64,000 nucleotides of DNA from Urophycis tenuis. Taxonomy: Eukaryota; Chordata; Actinopteri; Gadiformes; Phycidae. The notes beneath the pieces were generated by a model. It had not been told where the DNA came from and searched no databases. It was given only the letters and a program-made list of their open reading frames with translations. Both the position numbers and the translations under genes were made by a program. Below, piece by piece: positions 22,207-36,075 of this stretch. Position 1 is the first letter of the stretch. Each line of letters opens with the position of its first letter. The stretch spans positions 22,155,455 through 22,219,454 of the forward strand of contig JAXIVH010000001.1 in NCBI GenBank assembly GCA_036785325.1, given 5' to 3'.

Positions 22207-24984
22207 GGGTAATTGTCTTCTTCCTCCAATATGTCAAGTGTAGGTTAAGGTTAGGGTAGATTTAGGGGTAGAGTTAGCAGTTAACCTTAACGTTAGGTTT
22301 GAAGTAAATGGGAGGGGTTGCGGTTAGGGTTAAGGTTAGGGCTGAGGTTAGGGTTAGGTATAAGGTTACGGTTTAGGGTTAAGGTTAGGGTTAAGGTTAG
22401 GGTTACGGTTAGGGCTAAGGTTAGGGCTAAGGTTAAAGTAAGGGTTAAGGTTAGCGTTACGGTTAGGGTAAGGTTAGGGTTAGGGTTAGAGGTTAGGGGT
22501 TAGGGGTTAGGGTTAAGATGAGGGCTGAGGTTAGGGTTAAGGTTAGGGCTGAGGTTAGGGTTAGGTTTAAGGTTAGGGATAAGGTTAGGGTTGGGGTTAC
22601 GGCTGAGATTGGGGTTAAGGTTAGGGTTGAGGTTAGGGTTAGTGTTATGGATAAGGTTAGGTTAAGTGTTAGGGCCAAGGTTAGGGTTAAGGTTATGGTT
22701 AAGATTAGGGTTAGGGCTAGAATTAGGGTTAGGGCTAAGGTTAGGGTTAGGGTTATGGCTGAGGTTAGGGTTAAGGTTAGGTTTGAGGTTAGTGTTAAGG
22801 TTAGGGCCAAGGTTAGGGTTAGGGTTAAGGTTAGGGTTAGGGCTAAGGTTAGGGTTAGGGTTATGGCTGAGGCTAGGGTTAGGGCTAAAGTTAAGGCAAA
22901 GGTTAGAGTTAGGGTAAGCGTTAGAGTTAGGGTAGGGTTAGTGTTGGAGGTTAGGGTAGGCTTAGGGTTAGAGTTAGAGTAGGGGTTAGGGTTAGAGTTA
23001 GAGTAGGGGTTAGGGTTAGTGTTAAGGCTAAGGTTAGGGGTTGAGGTTAGTGTTAAGATTAGGGCCAAGGTAAGGGTTAGTGTTAGGGTTGAGTTAGGGT
23101 TAGGGCTAAGGTTAGGCCTATGGTTAGGGTTGGGGTTGAGGTTATCCCTAGGGTTAGAGTTAGAGCTAGAGATTGAGGAAGGTAGAGTCAAGGTGAGACA
23201 GTCTGTACGGACTGAACTCACCCCCGCCGGATCGGGCTAGTACACTCTATCTCCCCCAACTCCCTCATTTCCATGAGGGAAGACAGGGGAGAAGAGATGG
23301 GAGGAGTATATATATTTAATATATATTTTTTTAGTAAATAAATACATCGAGAGACTCACCGCTGGAGTGGGTTTTAATCTTTGTATTCAAGGTTGTTCCT
23401 CCTCTTTTGATTCCTCGCTGGTGGTGCGTCGTCTCCACCTAGTGGTCGTTTTGTGAAGAAGAGTTATAGAAATAGAAATAGAAATACTCTATTGTTCCCA
23501 GGTTGGGAAATTGCATTAATAGGTAAGTAATAATAATAATAATAGGTAATTGCAATAGTTGGTAAGGTAATCTATATTTAATTTATTTATTTATATTTGT
23601 ATATTTATTTAGTCTATTTATTTATTCATTTTTGTTTATTTATTTATTTAGATAAAGAGGATCACAGCTGGAGTGAGTTTTTAGTCTTTGTGTTAAAGGC
23701 TGGTTGCCTTCTTTTGATTCTTCAGTGGTGGTCCATCGCCTCCATCTAGTGGTCGTTTTGTGAATAACAGTTGGTAAGGTAATATAAATGGGTTGTGTAG
23801 AGAGCCCGTTCTTTCGATGGCCCTGGCTCGGTTAGGTTCGTTAGAGTTATCTCGATGACCCCCCCCCCACCTCATCCAACGACTCGGTAGTTGAATAGGG
23901 GATCAAAGGCAGTTGCACTCGCCAATATCTAGTCATCCGCAGCTCTCTTTTCCCATATTACCAAGAATGAAGTAAAACGAAATGGTTATCTGTCTTGTTG
24001 TGATATAACCGCTGATTTGGAGATATAGACTTGTTTTTCCTTTTCCCAAAGGTTTTCTTTGTTCCAAGATGAAGGTCAATCTAGTTTGATTGAAGGTACT
24101 TCCAATGCATTGGTATATTTACTTATTTGAATAAAGACGAGTCACAGCTGGAGTGAGACTTTTCTTTTCCATTTCTATTTTAGTATAAACGTGCTATCGA
24201 AATATTAGGACACGTCATCAGTAGTGGACCCTGGGATCATAGGGTGTTTCTGGCCATTGTCACTATACACCCTCACCCAAGGGAGGCCCCCCCGAGAGTG
24301 ATCAATTCTCAAGGTGTGTCGTTTCCGAAATGGAATTGGTATTGGGTTTAAGCTTTTTTAGGAGTGATCATTTGTTGAGGTAACGTCGAGGTAAGTAAAG
24401 GTAAGTAAAACACTTTTTTAGGATACATTGTTTTGGTTATGGAGAGGAGGGGGCACATACTTACCCCCTGACCAGCACAAACCAGTTGTTAACACCGCTA
24501 GGTAGCCCTGGTTTGGCCAATCAGGGCCGGAGCTTGGTTCTTGTCCTCTGTTGGGTCCAGATGAACTAGCAGAAAACTGGGGTCACGAAGGACCGAGGCC
24601 AGCCGTGACAAAGCACTGCCTCCACGGTCCCCCAATGCAGCTATCCTCAGCGATGGGTGTCCAGACCTAGGAAAGACCAAGACCAGCCCCGACCAGCGGT
24701 GCCTTCCCAGTCGGTCCCAGGGTAGGAAAGGCCAAGGCCAGCCGCGACTAAGCACTGCCTCCCTGGCCCCTCCAGGACCCCATGCCGAACAGCCTGTTAA
24801 TAACAATTCCTGTGCCCCATACACCGCGCGACTACAGAGATTGTGTAGGAAGTTGACCTTAGAGAAGACTCAATGGCTTACTTTCCTCACCCAAAACAAC
24901 AATTTCTTGGGGTAGTCTATTCTCGCCGTAGGTACTTCGGTGATGGGTTTTTTTGTGAAAAGTTTTCCGGATGAAATGCATGCT
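22207..24984 (+). repeat. Macrosatellite unit 9 (2778 bp)
   Basis: Telomere-like tract 22320-23174. Markers m1-m10: A, long, T, std, T, 6, C, G, A, G. A private change in the tract, GGTTAAAGTAAGG near 22432, replaces GGTTAGAGTAAGG. Confidence 0.97.
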
Positions 24985-27749
24985 GGGTAATTGTCTTCTT
25001 CCTCCAATATGTCAAGTGTAGGTTAAGGTTAGGGTAGATTTAGGGGTAGAGTTAGCAGTTAACCTTAACGTTAGGTTTGAAGTAAATGGGAGGGGTTGCG
25101 GTTAGGGTTAAGGTTAGGGCTGAGGTTAGGGTTAGGTATAAGGTTACGGTTTAGGGTTAAGGTTAGGGTTACGGTTAGGGCTAAGGTTAGGGCTAAGGTT
25201 AGAGTAAGGGTTAAGGTTAGCGTTACGGTTAGGGTAAGGTTAGGGTTAGGGTTAGAGGTTAGGGGTTAGGGGTTAGGGTTAAGATGAGGGCTGAGGTTAG
25301 GGTTAAGGTTAGGGCTGAGGTTAGGGTTAGGTTTAAGGTTAGGGATAAGGTTAGGGTTGGGGTTACGGCTGAGATTGGGGTTAAGGTTAGGGTTGAGGTT
25401 AGGGTTAGTGTTATGGATAAGGTTAGGTTAAGTGTTAGGGCCAAGGTTAGGGTTAAGGTTATGGTTAAGATTAGGGTTAGGGCTAGAATTAGGGTTAGGG
25501 CTAAGGTTAGGGTTAGGGTTATGGCTGAGGTTAGGGTTAAGGTTAGGTTTGAGGTTAGTGTTAAGGTTAGGGCCAAGGTTAGGGTTAGGGTTAAGGTTAG
25601 GGTTAGGGCTAAGGTTAGGGTTAGGGTTATGGCTGAGGCTAGGGTTAGGGCTAAAGTTAAGGCAAAGGTTAGAGTTAGGGTAAGCGTTAGAGTTAGGGTA
25701 GGGTTAGTGTTGGAGGTTAGGGTAGGCTTAGGGTTAGAGTTAGAGTAGGGGTTAGGGTTAGAGTTAGAGTAGGGGTTAGGGTTAGTGTTAAGGCTAAGGT
25801 TAGGGGTTGAGGTTAGTGTTAAGATTAGGGCCAAGGTAAGGGTTAGTGTTAGGGTTGAGTTAGGGTTAGGGCTAAGGTTAGGCCTATGGTTAGGGTTGGG
25901 GTTGAGGTTATCCCTAGGGTTAGAGTTAGAGCTAGAGATTGAGGAAGGTAGAGTCAAGGTGAGACAGTCTGTACGGACTGAACTCACCCCCGCCGGATCG
26001 GGCTAGTACACTCTATCTCCCCCAACTCCCTCATTTCCATGAGGGAAGACAGGGGAGAAGAGATGGGAGGAGTATATACATTTAATATATATTTTTTTAG
26101 TAAATAAATACATCGAGAGACTCACCGCTGGAGTGGGTTTTAATCTTTGTATTCAAGGTTGTTCCTCCTCTTTTGATTCCTCGCTGGTGGTGCGTCGTCT
26201 CCACCTAGTGGTCGTTTTGTGAAGAAGAGTTATAGAAATAGAAATAGAAATACTCTATTGTTCCCAGGTTGGGAAATTGCATTAATGGGTAAGTAATAAT
26301 AATAATAATAGGTAATTGCAATAGTTGGTAAGGTAATCTATATTTAATTTATTTATTTATATTTGTATATTTATTTAGTCTATTTATTTATTCATTTTTG
26401 TTTATTTATTTATTTAGATAAAGAGGATCACAGCTGGAGTGAGTTTTTAGTCTTTGTGTTAAAGGCTGGTTGCCTTCTTTTGATTCTTCAGTGGTGGTCC
26501 ATCGCCTCCATCTAGTGGTCGTTTTGTGAATAACAGTTGGTAAGGTAATATAAATGGGTTGTGTAGAGAGCCCGTTCTTTCGATGGCCCTGGCTCGGTTA
26601 GGTTCGTTAGAGTTATCTCGATGACCCCCCCCCCACCTCATCCAACGACTCGTTAGTTGAATAGGGGATCAAAGGCAGTTGCACTCGCCAATATCTAGTC
26701 ATCCGCAGCTCTCTTTTCCCATATTACCAAGAATGAAGTAAAACGAAATGGTTATCTGTCTTGTTGTGATATAACCGCTGATTTGGAGATATAGACTTGT
26801 TTTTCCTTTTCCCAAAGGTTTTCTTTGTTCCAAGATGAAGGTCAATCTAGTTTGATTGAAGGTACTTCCAATGCATTGGTATATTTACTTATTTGAATAA
26901 AGACGAGTCACAGCTGGAGTGAGACTTTTCTTTTCCATTTCTATTTTAGTATAAACGTGCTATCGAAATATTAGGACACGTCATCAGTAGTGGACCCTGG
27001 GATCATAGGGTGTTTCTGGCCATTGTCACTATACACCCTCACCCAAGGGAGGCCCCCCCGAGAGTGATCAATTCTCAAGGTGTGTCGTTTCCGAAATGGA
27101 ATTGGTATTGGGTTTAAGCTTTTTTAGGAGTGATCATTTGTTGAGGTAACGTCGAGGTAAGTAAAGGTAAGTAAAACACTTTTTAGGATACATTGTTTTG
27201 GTTATGGAGAGGAGGGGGCACATACTTACCCCCTGACCAGCACAAACCAGTTGTTAACACCGCTAGGTAGCCCTGGTTTGGCCAATCAGGGCCGGAGCTT
27301 GGTTCTTGTCCTCTGTTGGGTCCAGATGAACTAGCAGAAAACTGGGGTCACGAAGGACCGAGGCCAGCCGTGACAAAGCACTGCCTCCACGGTCCCCCAA
27401 TGCAGCTATCCTCAGCGATGGGTGTCCAGACCTACGAAAGACAAAGACCAGCCCCGACCAGCGGTGCCTTCCCAGTCGGTCCCAGGGTAGGAAAGGCCAA
27501 GGCCAGCCGCGACTAAGCACTGCCTCCCTGGCCCCTCCAGGACCCCATGCCGAACAGCCTGTTAATAACAATTCCTGTGCCCCATACACCGCGCGACTAC
27601 AGCGATTGTGTAGGGAGTTGACCTTAGAGAAGACTCAATGGCTTACTTTCCTCACCCAAAACAACAATTTCTTGGGGTAGTCTATTCTCGCCGTAGGTAC
27701 TTCGGTAATGGGTTTTTTTGTGAAAAGTTTTCCGGATGAAATGCATGCT
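24985..27749 (+). repeat. Macrosatellite unit 10 (2765 bp, shortest)
   Basis: Telomere-like tract 25098-25940. It lacks exactly one 12-mer (TTAAGGTTAGGG) near 25155, which accounts for its short length. Markers m1-m10: A, long, C, std, T, 5, C, C, C, A, identical to unit 13. Both also share AGACAAAGACC near 27440/35765 and GACTCGTTAG. Confidence 0.97.
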
Positions 27750-30520
27750 GGGTAATTGTCTTCTTCCTCCAATATGTCAAGTGTAGGTTAAGGTTAGGGT
27801 AGATTTAGGGGTAGAGTTAGCAGTTAACCTTAACGTTAGGTTTGAAGTAAATGGGAGGGGTTGCGGTTAGGGTTAAGGTTAGGGCTGAGGTTAGGGTTAG
27901 GTATAAGGTTACGGTTTAGGGTTAAGGTTAGGGTTAAGGTTAGGGTTACGGTTAGGGCTAAGCTTAGGGCTAAGGTTAGAGTAAGGGTTAGGGTTAGCGT
28001 TACGGTTAGGGTAAGGTTAGGGTTAGGGTTAGAGGTTAGGGGTTAGGGGTTAGGGTTAAGATGAGGGCTGAGGTTAGGGTTAAGGTTAGGGCTGAGGTTA
28101 GGGTTAGGTTTAAGGTTAGGGATAAGGTTAGGGTTGGGGTTACGGCTGAGATTGGGGTTAAGGTTAGGGTTGAGGTTAGGGTTAGTGTTATGGATAAGGT
28201 TAGGTTAAGTGTTAGGGCCAAGGTTAGGGTTAAGGTTATGGTTAAGATTAGGGTTAGGGCTAGAATTAGGGTTAGGGCTAAGGTTAGGGTTAGGGTTATG
28301 GCTGAGGTTAGGGTTAAGGTTAGGTTTGAGGTTAGTGTTAAGGTTAGGGCCAAGGTTAGGGTTAGGGTTAAGGTTAGGGTTAGGGCTAAGGTTAGGGTTA
28401 GGGTTATGGCTGAGGCTAGGGTTAGGGCTAAAGTTAGGGCAAAGGTTAGAGTAAGGGTTAGCGTTAGAGTTAGGGTAGGGTTAGTGTTGGAGGTTAGGGT
28501 AGGCTTAGAGTTAGAGTAGGGGTTAGGGTTAGAGTTAGAGTAGGGGTTAGGGTTAGTGTTAAGGCTAAGGTTAGGGGTTGAGGTTAGTGTTAAGATTAGG
28601 GCCAAGGTAAGGGTTAGTGTTAGGGTTGAGTTAGGGTTAGGGCTAAGGTTAGGCCTATGGTTAGGGTTGGGGTTGAGGTTATCCCTAGGGTTAGAGTTAG
28701 AGCTAGAGATTGAGGAAGGTAGAGTCAAGGTGAGACAGTCTGTACGGACTGAACTCACCCCCGCCGGATCGGGCTAGTACACTCTATCTCCCCCAACTCC
28801 CTCATTTCCATGAGGGAAGACAGGGGAGAAGAGATGGGAGGAGTATATATATTTAATATATATTTTTTTAGTAAATAAATACATCGAGAGACTCACCGCT
28901 GGAGTGGGTTTTAATCTTTGTATTCAAGGTTGTTCCTCCTCTTTTGATTCCTCGCTGGTGGTGCGTCGTCTCCACCTAGTGGTCGTTTTGTGAAGAAGAG
29001 TTATAGAAATAGAAATAGAAATACTCTATTGTTCCCAGGTTGGGAAATTGCATTAATAGGTAAGTAATAATAATAATAATAGGTAATTGCAATAGTTGGT
29101 AAGGTAATCTATATTTAATTTATTTATTTATATTTGTATATTTATTTAGTCTATTTATTTATTCATTTTTGTTTATTTATTTATTTAGATAAAGAGGATC
29201 ACAGCTGGAGTGAGTTTTTAGTCTTTGTGTTAAAGGCTGGTTGCCTTCTTTTGATTCTTCAGTGGTGGTCCATCGCCTCCATCTAGTGGTCGTTTTGTGA
29301 ATAACAGTTGGTAAGGTAATATAAATGGGTTGTGTAGAGAGCCCGTTCTTTCGATGGCCCTGGCTCGGTTAGGTTCGTTAGAGTTATCTCGATGACCCCC
29401 CCCCCACCTCATCCAACGACTCGGTAGTTGAATAGGGGATCAAAGGCAGTTGCACTCGCCAATATCTAGTCATCCGCAGCTCTCTTTTCCCATATTACCA
29501 AGAATGAAGTAAAACGAAATGGTTATCTGTCTTGTTGTGATATAACCGCTGATTTGGAGATATAGACTTGTTTTTCCTTTTCCCAAAGGTTTTCTTTGTT
29601 CCAAGATGAAGGTCAATCTAGTTTGATTGAAGGTACTTCCAATGCATTGGTATATTTACTTATTTGAATAAAGACGAGTCACAGCTGGAGTGAGACTTTT
29701 CTTTTCCATTTCTATTTTAGTATAAACGTGCCATCGAAATATTAGGACACGTCATCAGTAGTGGACCCTGGGATCATAGGGTGTTTCTGGCCATTGTCAC
29801 TATACACCCTCACCCAAGGGAGGCCCCCCCGAGAGTGATCAATTCTCAAGGTGTGTCGTTTCCGAAATGGAATTGGTATTGGGTTTAAGCTTTTTTAGGA
29901 GTGATCATTTGTTGAGGTAACGTCGAGGTAAGTAAAGGTAAGTAAAACACTTTTTAGGATACATTGTTTTGGTTATGGAGAGGAGGGGGCACATACTTAC
30001 CCCCTGACCAGCACAAACCAGTTGTTAACACCGCTAGGTAGCCCTGGTTTGGCCAATCAGGGCCGGAGCTTGGTTCTTGTCCTCTGTTGGGTCCAGATGA
30101 ACTAGCAGAAAACTGGGGTCACGAAGGACCGAGGCCAGCCGTGACAAAGCACTGCCTCCACGGTCCCCCAATGCAGCTATCCTCAGCGATGGGTGTCCAG
30201 ACCTAGGAAAGACCAAGACCAGCCCCGACCAGCGGTGCCTTCCCAGTCGGTCCCAGGGTAGGAAAGGCCAAGGCCAGCCGCGACTAAGCACTGCCTCCCT
30301 GGCCCCTCCAGGACCCCATGCCGAACAGCCTGTTAATAACAATTCCTGTGCCCCATACACCGCGCGACTACAGAGATTGTGTAGGAAGTTGACCTTAGAG
30401 AAGACTCAATGGCTTACTTTCCTCACCCAAAACAACAATTTCTTGGGGTAGTCTATTCTCGCCGTAGGTACTTCGGTGATGGGTTTTTTTGTGAAAAGTT
30501 TTCCGGATGAAATGCATGCT
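27750..30520 (+). repeat. Macrosatellite unit 11 (2771 bp, short-tract class)
   Basis: Telomere-like tract 27863-28711. Markers m1-m10: G, short, T, std, C, 5, C, G, A, G, identical to unit 14. A private change, GCTAAGCTTAGG near 27958, falls within the tract. Confidence 0.97.
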
Positions 30521-33298
30521 GGGTAATTGTCTTCTTCCTCCAATATGTCAAGTGTAGGTTAAGGTTAGGGTAGATTTAGGGGTAGAGTTAGCAGTTAACC
30601 TTAACGTTAGGTTTGAAGTAAATGGGAGGGGTTGCGGTTAGGGTTAAGGTTAGGGCTGAGGTTAGGGTTAGGTATAAGGTTACGGTTTAGGGTTAAGGTT
30701 AGGGTTAAGGTTAGGGTTACGGTTAGGGCTAAGGTTAGGGCTAAGGTTAGAGTAAGGGTTAGGGTTAGCGTTACGGTTAGGGTAAGGTTAGGGTTAGGGT
30801 TAGAGGTTAGGGGTTAGGGGTTAGGGTTAAGATGAGGGCTGAGGTTAGGGTTAAGGTTAGGGCTGAGGTTAGGGTTAGGTTTAAGGTTAGGGATAAGGTT
30901 AGGGTTGGGGTTACGGCTGAGATTGGGGTTAAGGTTAGGGTTGAGGTTAGGGTTAGTGTTATGGATAAAGTTAGGTTAAGTGTTAGGGCCAAGGTTAGGG
31001 TTAAGGTTATGGTTAAGATTAGGGTTAGGGCTAGAATTAGGGTTAGGGCTAAGGTTAGGGTTAGGGTTATGGCTGAGGTTAGGGTTAAGGTTAGGTTTGA
31101 GGTTAGTGTTAAGGTTAGGGCCAAGGTTAGGGTTAGGGTTAAGGTTAGGGTTAGGGCTAAGGTTAGGGTTAGGGTTATGGCTGAGGCTAGGGTTAGGGCT
31201 AAAGTTAAGGCAAAGGTTAGAGTTAGGGTAAGCGTTAGAGTTAGGGTAGGGTTAGTGTTGGAGGTTAGGGTAGGCTTAGGGTTAGAGTTAGAGTAGGGGT
31301 TAGGGTTAGAGTTAGAGTAGGGGTTAGGGTTAGTGTTAAGGCTAAGGTTAGGGGTTGAGGTTAGTGTTAAGATTAGGGCCAAGGTAAGGGTTAGTGTTAG
31401 GGTTGAGTTAGGGTTAGGGCTAAGGTTAGGCCTATGGTTAGGGTTGGGGTTGAGGTTATCCCTAGGGTTAGAGTTAGAGCTAGAGATTGAGGAAGGTAGA
31501 GTCAAGGTGAGACAGTCTGTACGGACTGAACTCACCCCCGCCGGATCGGGCTAGTACACTCTATCTCCCCCAACTCCCTCATTTCCATGAGGGAAGACAG
31601 GGGAGAAGAGATGGGAGGAGTATATATATTTAATATATATTTTTTTAGTAAATAAATACATCGAGAGACTCACCGCTGGAGTGGGTTTTAATCTTTGTAT
31701 TCAAGGTTGTTCCTCCTCTTTTGATTCCTCGCTGGTGGTGCGTCGTCTCCACCTAGTGGTCGTTTTGTGAAGAAGAGTTATAGAAATAGAAAAAGAAATA
31801 CTCTATTGTTCCCAGGTTGGGAAATTGCATTAATAGGTAAGTAATAATAATAATAATAGGTAATTGCAATAGTTGGTAAGGTAATCTATATTTAATTTAT
31901 TTATTTATATTTGTATATTTATTTAGTCTATTTATTTATTCATTTTTGTTTATTTATTTATTTAGATAAAGAGGATCACAGCTGGAGTGAGTTTTTAGTC
32001 TTTGTGTTAAAGGCTGGTTGCCTTCTTTTGATTCTTCAGTGGTGGTCCATCGCCTCCATCTAGTGGTCGTTTTGTGAATAACAGTTGGTAAGGTAATATA
32101 AATGGGTTGTGTAGAGAGCCCGTTCTTTCGATGGCCCTGGCTCGGTTAGGTTCGTTAGAGTTATCTCGATGACCCCCCCCCCACCTCATCCAACGACTCG
32201 GTAGTTGAATAGGGGATCAAAGGCAGTTGCACTCGCCAATATCTAGTCATCCGCAGCTCTCTTTTCCCATATTACCAAGAATGAAGTAAAACGAAATGGT
32301 TATCTGTCTTGTTGTGATATAACCGCTGATTTGGAGATATAGACTTGTTTTTCCTTTTCCCAAAGGTTTTCTTTGTTCCAAGATGAAGGTCAATCTAGTT
32401 TGATTGAAGGTACTTCCAATGCATTGGTATATTTACTTATTTGAATAAAGACGAGTCACAGCTGGAGTGAGACTTTTCTTTTCCATTTCTATTTTAGTAT
32501 AAACGTGCTATCGAAATATTAGGACACGTCATCAGTAGTGGACCCTGGGATCATAGGGTGTTTCTGGCCATTGTCACTATACACCCTCACCCAAGGGAGG
32601 CCCCCCCGAGAGTGATCAATTCTCAAGGTGTGTCGTTTCCGAAATGGAATTGGTATTGGGTTTAAGCTTTTTTAGGAGTGATCATTTGTTGAGGTAACGT
32701 CGAGGTAAGTAAAGGTAAGTAAAACACTTTTTTAGGATACATTGTTTTGGTTATGGAGAGGAGGGGGCACATACTTACCCCCTGACCAGCACAAACCAGT
32801 TGTTAACACCGCTAGGTAGCCCTGGTTTGGCCAATCAGGGCCGGAGCTTGGTTCTTGTCCTCTGTTGGGTCCAGATGAACTAGCAGAAAACTGGGGTCAC
32901 GAAGGACCGAGGCCAGCCGTGACAAAGCACTGCCTCCACGGTCCCCCAATGCAGCTATCCTCAGCGATGGGTGTCCAGACCTAGGAAAGACCAAGACCAG
33001 CCCCGACCAGCGGTGCCTTCCCAGTCGGTCCCAGGGTAGGAAAGGCCAAGGCCAGCCGCGACTAAGCACTGCCTCCCTGGCCCCTCCAGGACCCCATGCC
33101 GAACAGCCTGTTAATAACAATTCCTGTGCCCCATACACCGCGCGACTACAGAGATTGTGTAGGAAGTTGACCTTAGAGAAGACTCAATGGCTTACTTTCC
33201 TCACCCAAAACAACAATTTCTTGGGGTAGTCTATTCTCGCCGTAGGTACTTCGGTGATGGGTTTTTTTGTGAAAAGTTTTCCGGATGAAATGCATGCT
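30521..33298 (+). repeat. Macrosatellite unit 12 (2778 bp)
   Basis: Telomere-like tract 30634-31488. Markers m1-m10: G, long, T, std, T, 6, C, G, A, G. Private changes are GATAAAGTTAGG near 30964 and GAAAAAGAAATA near 31789. Confidence 0.97.
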
Positions 33299-36075
33299 GG
33301 GTAATTGTCTTCTTCCTCCAATATGTCAAGTGTAGGTTAAGGTTAGGGTAGATTTAGGGGTAGAGTTAGCAGTTAACCTTAACGTTAGGTTTGAAGTAAA
33401 TGGGAGGGGTTGCGGTTAGGGTTAAGGTTAGGGCTGAGGTTAGGGTTAGGTATAAGGTTACGGTTTAGGGTTAAGGTTAGGGTTAAGGTTAGGGTTACGG
33501 TTAGGGCTAAGGTTAGGGCTAAGGTTAGAGTAAGGGTTAAGGTTAGCGTTACGGTTAGGGTAAGGTTAGGGTTAGGGTTAGAGGTTAGGGGTTAGGGGTT
33601 AGGGTTAAGATGAGGGCTGAGGTTAGGGTTAAGGTTAGGGCTGAGGTTAGGGTTAGGTTTAAGGTTAGGGATAAGGTTAGGGTTGGGGTTACGGCTGAGA
33701 TTGGGGTTAAGGTTAGGGTTGAGGTTAGGGTTAGTGTTATGGATAAGGTTAGGTTAAGTGTTAGGGCCAAGGTTAGGGTTAAGGTTATGGTTAAGATTAG
33801 GGTTAGGGCTAGAATTAGGGTTAGGGCTAAGGTTAGGGTTAGGGTTATGGCTGAGGTTAGGGTTAAGGTTAGGTTTGAGGTTAGTGTTAAGGTTAGGGCC
33901 AAGGTTAGGGTTAGGGTTAAGGTTAGGGTTAGGGCTAAGGTTAGGGTTAGGGTTATGGCTGAGGCTAGGGTTAGGGCTAAAGTTAAGGCAAAGGTTAGAG
34001 TTAGGGTAAGCGTTAGAGTTAGGGTAGGGTTAGTGTTGGAGGTTAGGGTAGGCTTAGGGTTAGAGTTAGAGTAGGGGTTAGGGTTAGAGTTAGAGTAGGG
34101 GTTAGGGTTAGTGTTAAGGCTAAGGTTAGGGGTTGAGGTTAGTGTTAAGATTAGGGCCAAGGTAAGGGTTAGTGTTAGGGTTGAGTTAGGGTTAGGGCTA
34201 AGGTTAGGCCTATGGTTAGGGTTGGGGTTGAGGTTATCCCTAGGGTTAGAGTTAGAGCTAGAGATTGAGGAAGGTAGAGTCAAGGTGAGACAGTCTGTAC
34301 GGACTGAACTCACCCCCGCCGGATCGGGCTAGTACACTCTATCTCCCCCAACTCCCTCATTTCCATGAGGGAAGACAGGGGAGAAGAGATGGGAGGAGTA
34401 TATACATTTAATATATATTTTTTTAGTAAATAAATACATCGAGAGACTCACCGCTGGAGTGGGTTTTAATCTTTGTATTCAAGGTTGTTCCTCCTCTTTT
34501 GATTCCTCGCTGGTGGTGCGTCGTCTCCACCTAGTGGTCGTTTTGTGAAGAAGAGTTATAGAAATAGAAATAGAAATACTCTATTGTTCCCAGGTTGGGA
34601 AATTGCATTAATAGGTAAGTAATAATAATAATAATAGGTAATTGCAATAGTTGGTAAGGTAATCTATATTTAATTTATTTATTTATATTTGTATATTTAT
34701 TTAGTCTATTTATTTATTCATTTTTGTTTATTTATTTATTTAGATAAAGAGGATCACAGCTGGAGTGAGTTTTTAGTCTTTGTGTTAAAGGCTGGTTGCC
34801 TTCTTTTGATTCTTCAGTGGTGGTCCATCGCCTCCATCTAGTGGTCGTTTTGTGAATAACAGTTGGTAAGGTAATATAAATGGGTTGTGTAGAGAGCCCG
34901 TTCTTTCGATGGCCCTGGCTCGGTTAGGTTCGTTAGAGTTATCTCGATGACCCCCCCCCCACCTCATCCAACGACTCGTTAGTTGAATAGGGGATCAAAG
35001 GCAGTTGCACTCGCCAATATCTAGTCATCCGCAGCTCTCTTTTCCCATATTACCAAGAATGAAGTAAAACGAAATGGTTATCTGTCTTGTTGTGATATAA
35101 CCGCTGATTTGGAGATATAGACTTGTTTTTCCTTTTCCCAAAGGTTTTCTTTGTTCCAAGATGAAGGTCAATCTAGTTTGATTGAAGGTACTTCCAATGC
35201 ATTGGTATATTTACTTATTTGAATAAAGACGAGTCACAGCTGGAGTGAGACTTTTCTTTTCCATTTCTATTTTAGTATAAACGTGCTATCGAAATATTAG
35301 GACACGTCATCAGTAGTGGACCCTGGGATCATAGGGTGTTTCTGGCCATTGTCACTATACACCCTCACCCAAGGGAGGCCCCCCCGAGAGTGATCAATTC
35401 TCAAGGTGTGTCGTTTCCGAAATGGAATTGGTATTGGGTTTAAGCTTTTTTAGGAGTGATCATTTGTTGAGGTAACGTCGAGGTAAGTAAAGGTAAGTAA
35501 AACACTTTTTAGGATACATTGTTTTGGTTATGGAGAGGAGGGGGCACATACTTACCCCCTGACCAGCACAAACCAGTTGTTAACACCGCTAGGTAGCCCT
35601 GGTTTGGCCAATCAGGGCCGGAGCTTGGTTCTTGTCCTCTGTTGGGTCCAGATGAACTAGCAGAAAACTGGGGTCACGAAGGACCGAGGCCAGCCGTGAC
35701 AAAGCACTGCCTCCACGGTCCCCCAATGCAGCTATCCTCAGCGATGGGTGTCCAGACCTACGAAAGACAAAGACCAGCCCCGACCAGCGGTGCCTTCCCA
35801 GTCGGTCCCAGGGTAGGAAAGGCCAAGGCCAGCCGCGACTAAGCACTGCCTCCCTGGCCCCTCCAGGACCCCATGCCGAACAGCCTGTTAATAACAATTC
35901 CTGTGCCCCATACACCGCGCGACTACAGCGATTGTGTAGGGAGTTGACCTTAGAGAAGACTCAATGGCTTACTTTCCTCACCCAAAACAACAATTTCTTG
36001 GGGTAGTCTATTCTCGCCGTAGGTACTTCGGTAATGGGTTTTTTTGTGAAAAGTTTTCCGGATGAAATGCATGCT
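33299..36075 (+). repeat. Macrosatellite unit 13 (2777 bp)
   Basis: Telomere-like tract 33412-34266. Markers m1-m10: A, long, C, std, T, 5, C, C, C, A. It is the same haplotype as unit 10 three units earlier but retains the 12-mer that unit 10 lost. Confidence 0.97.
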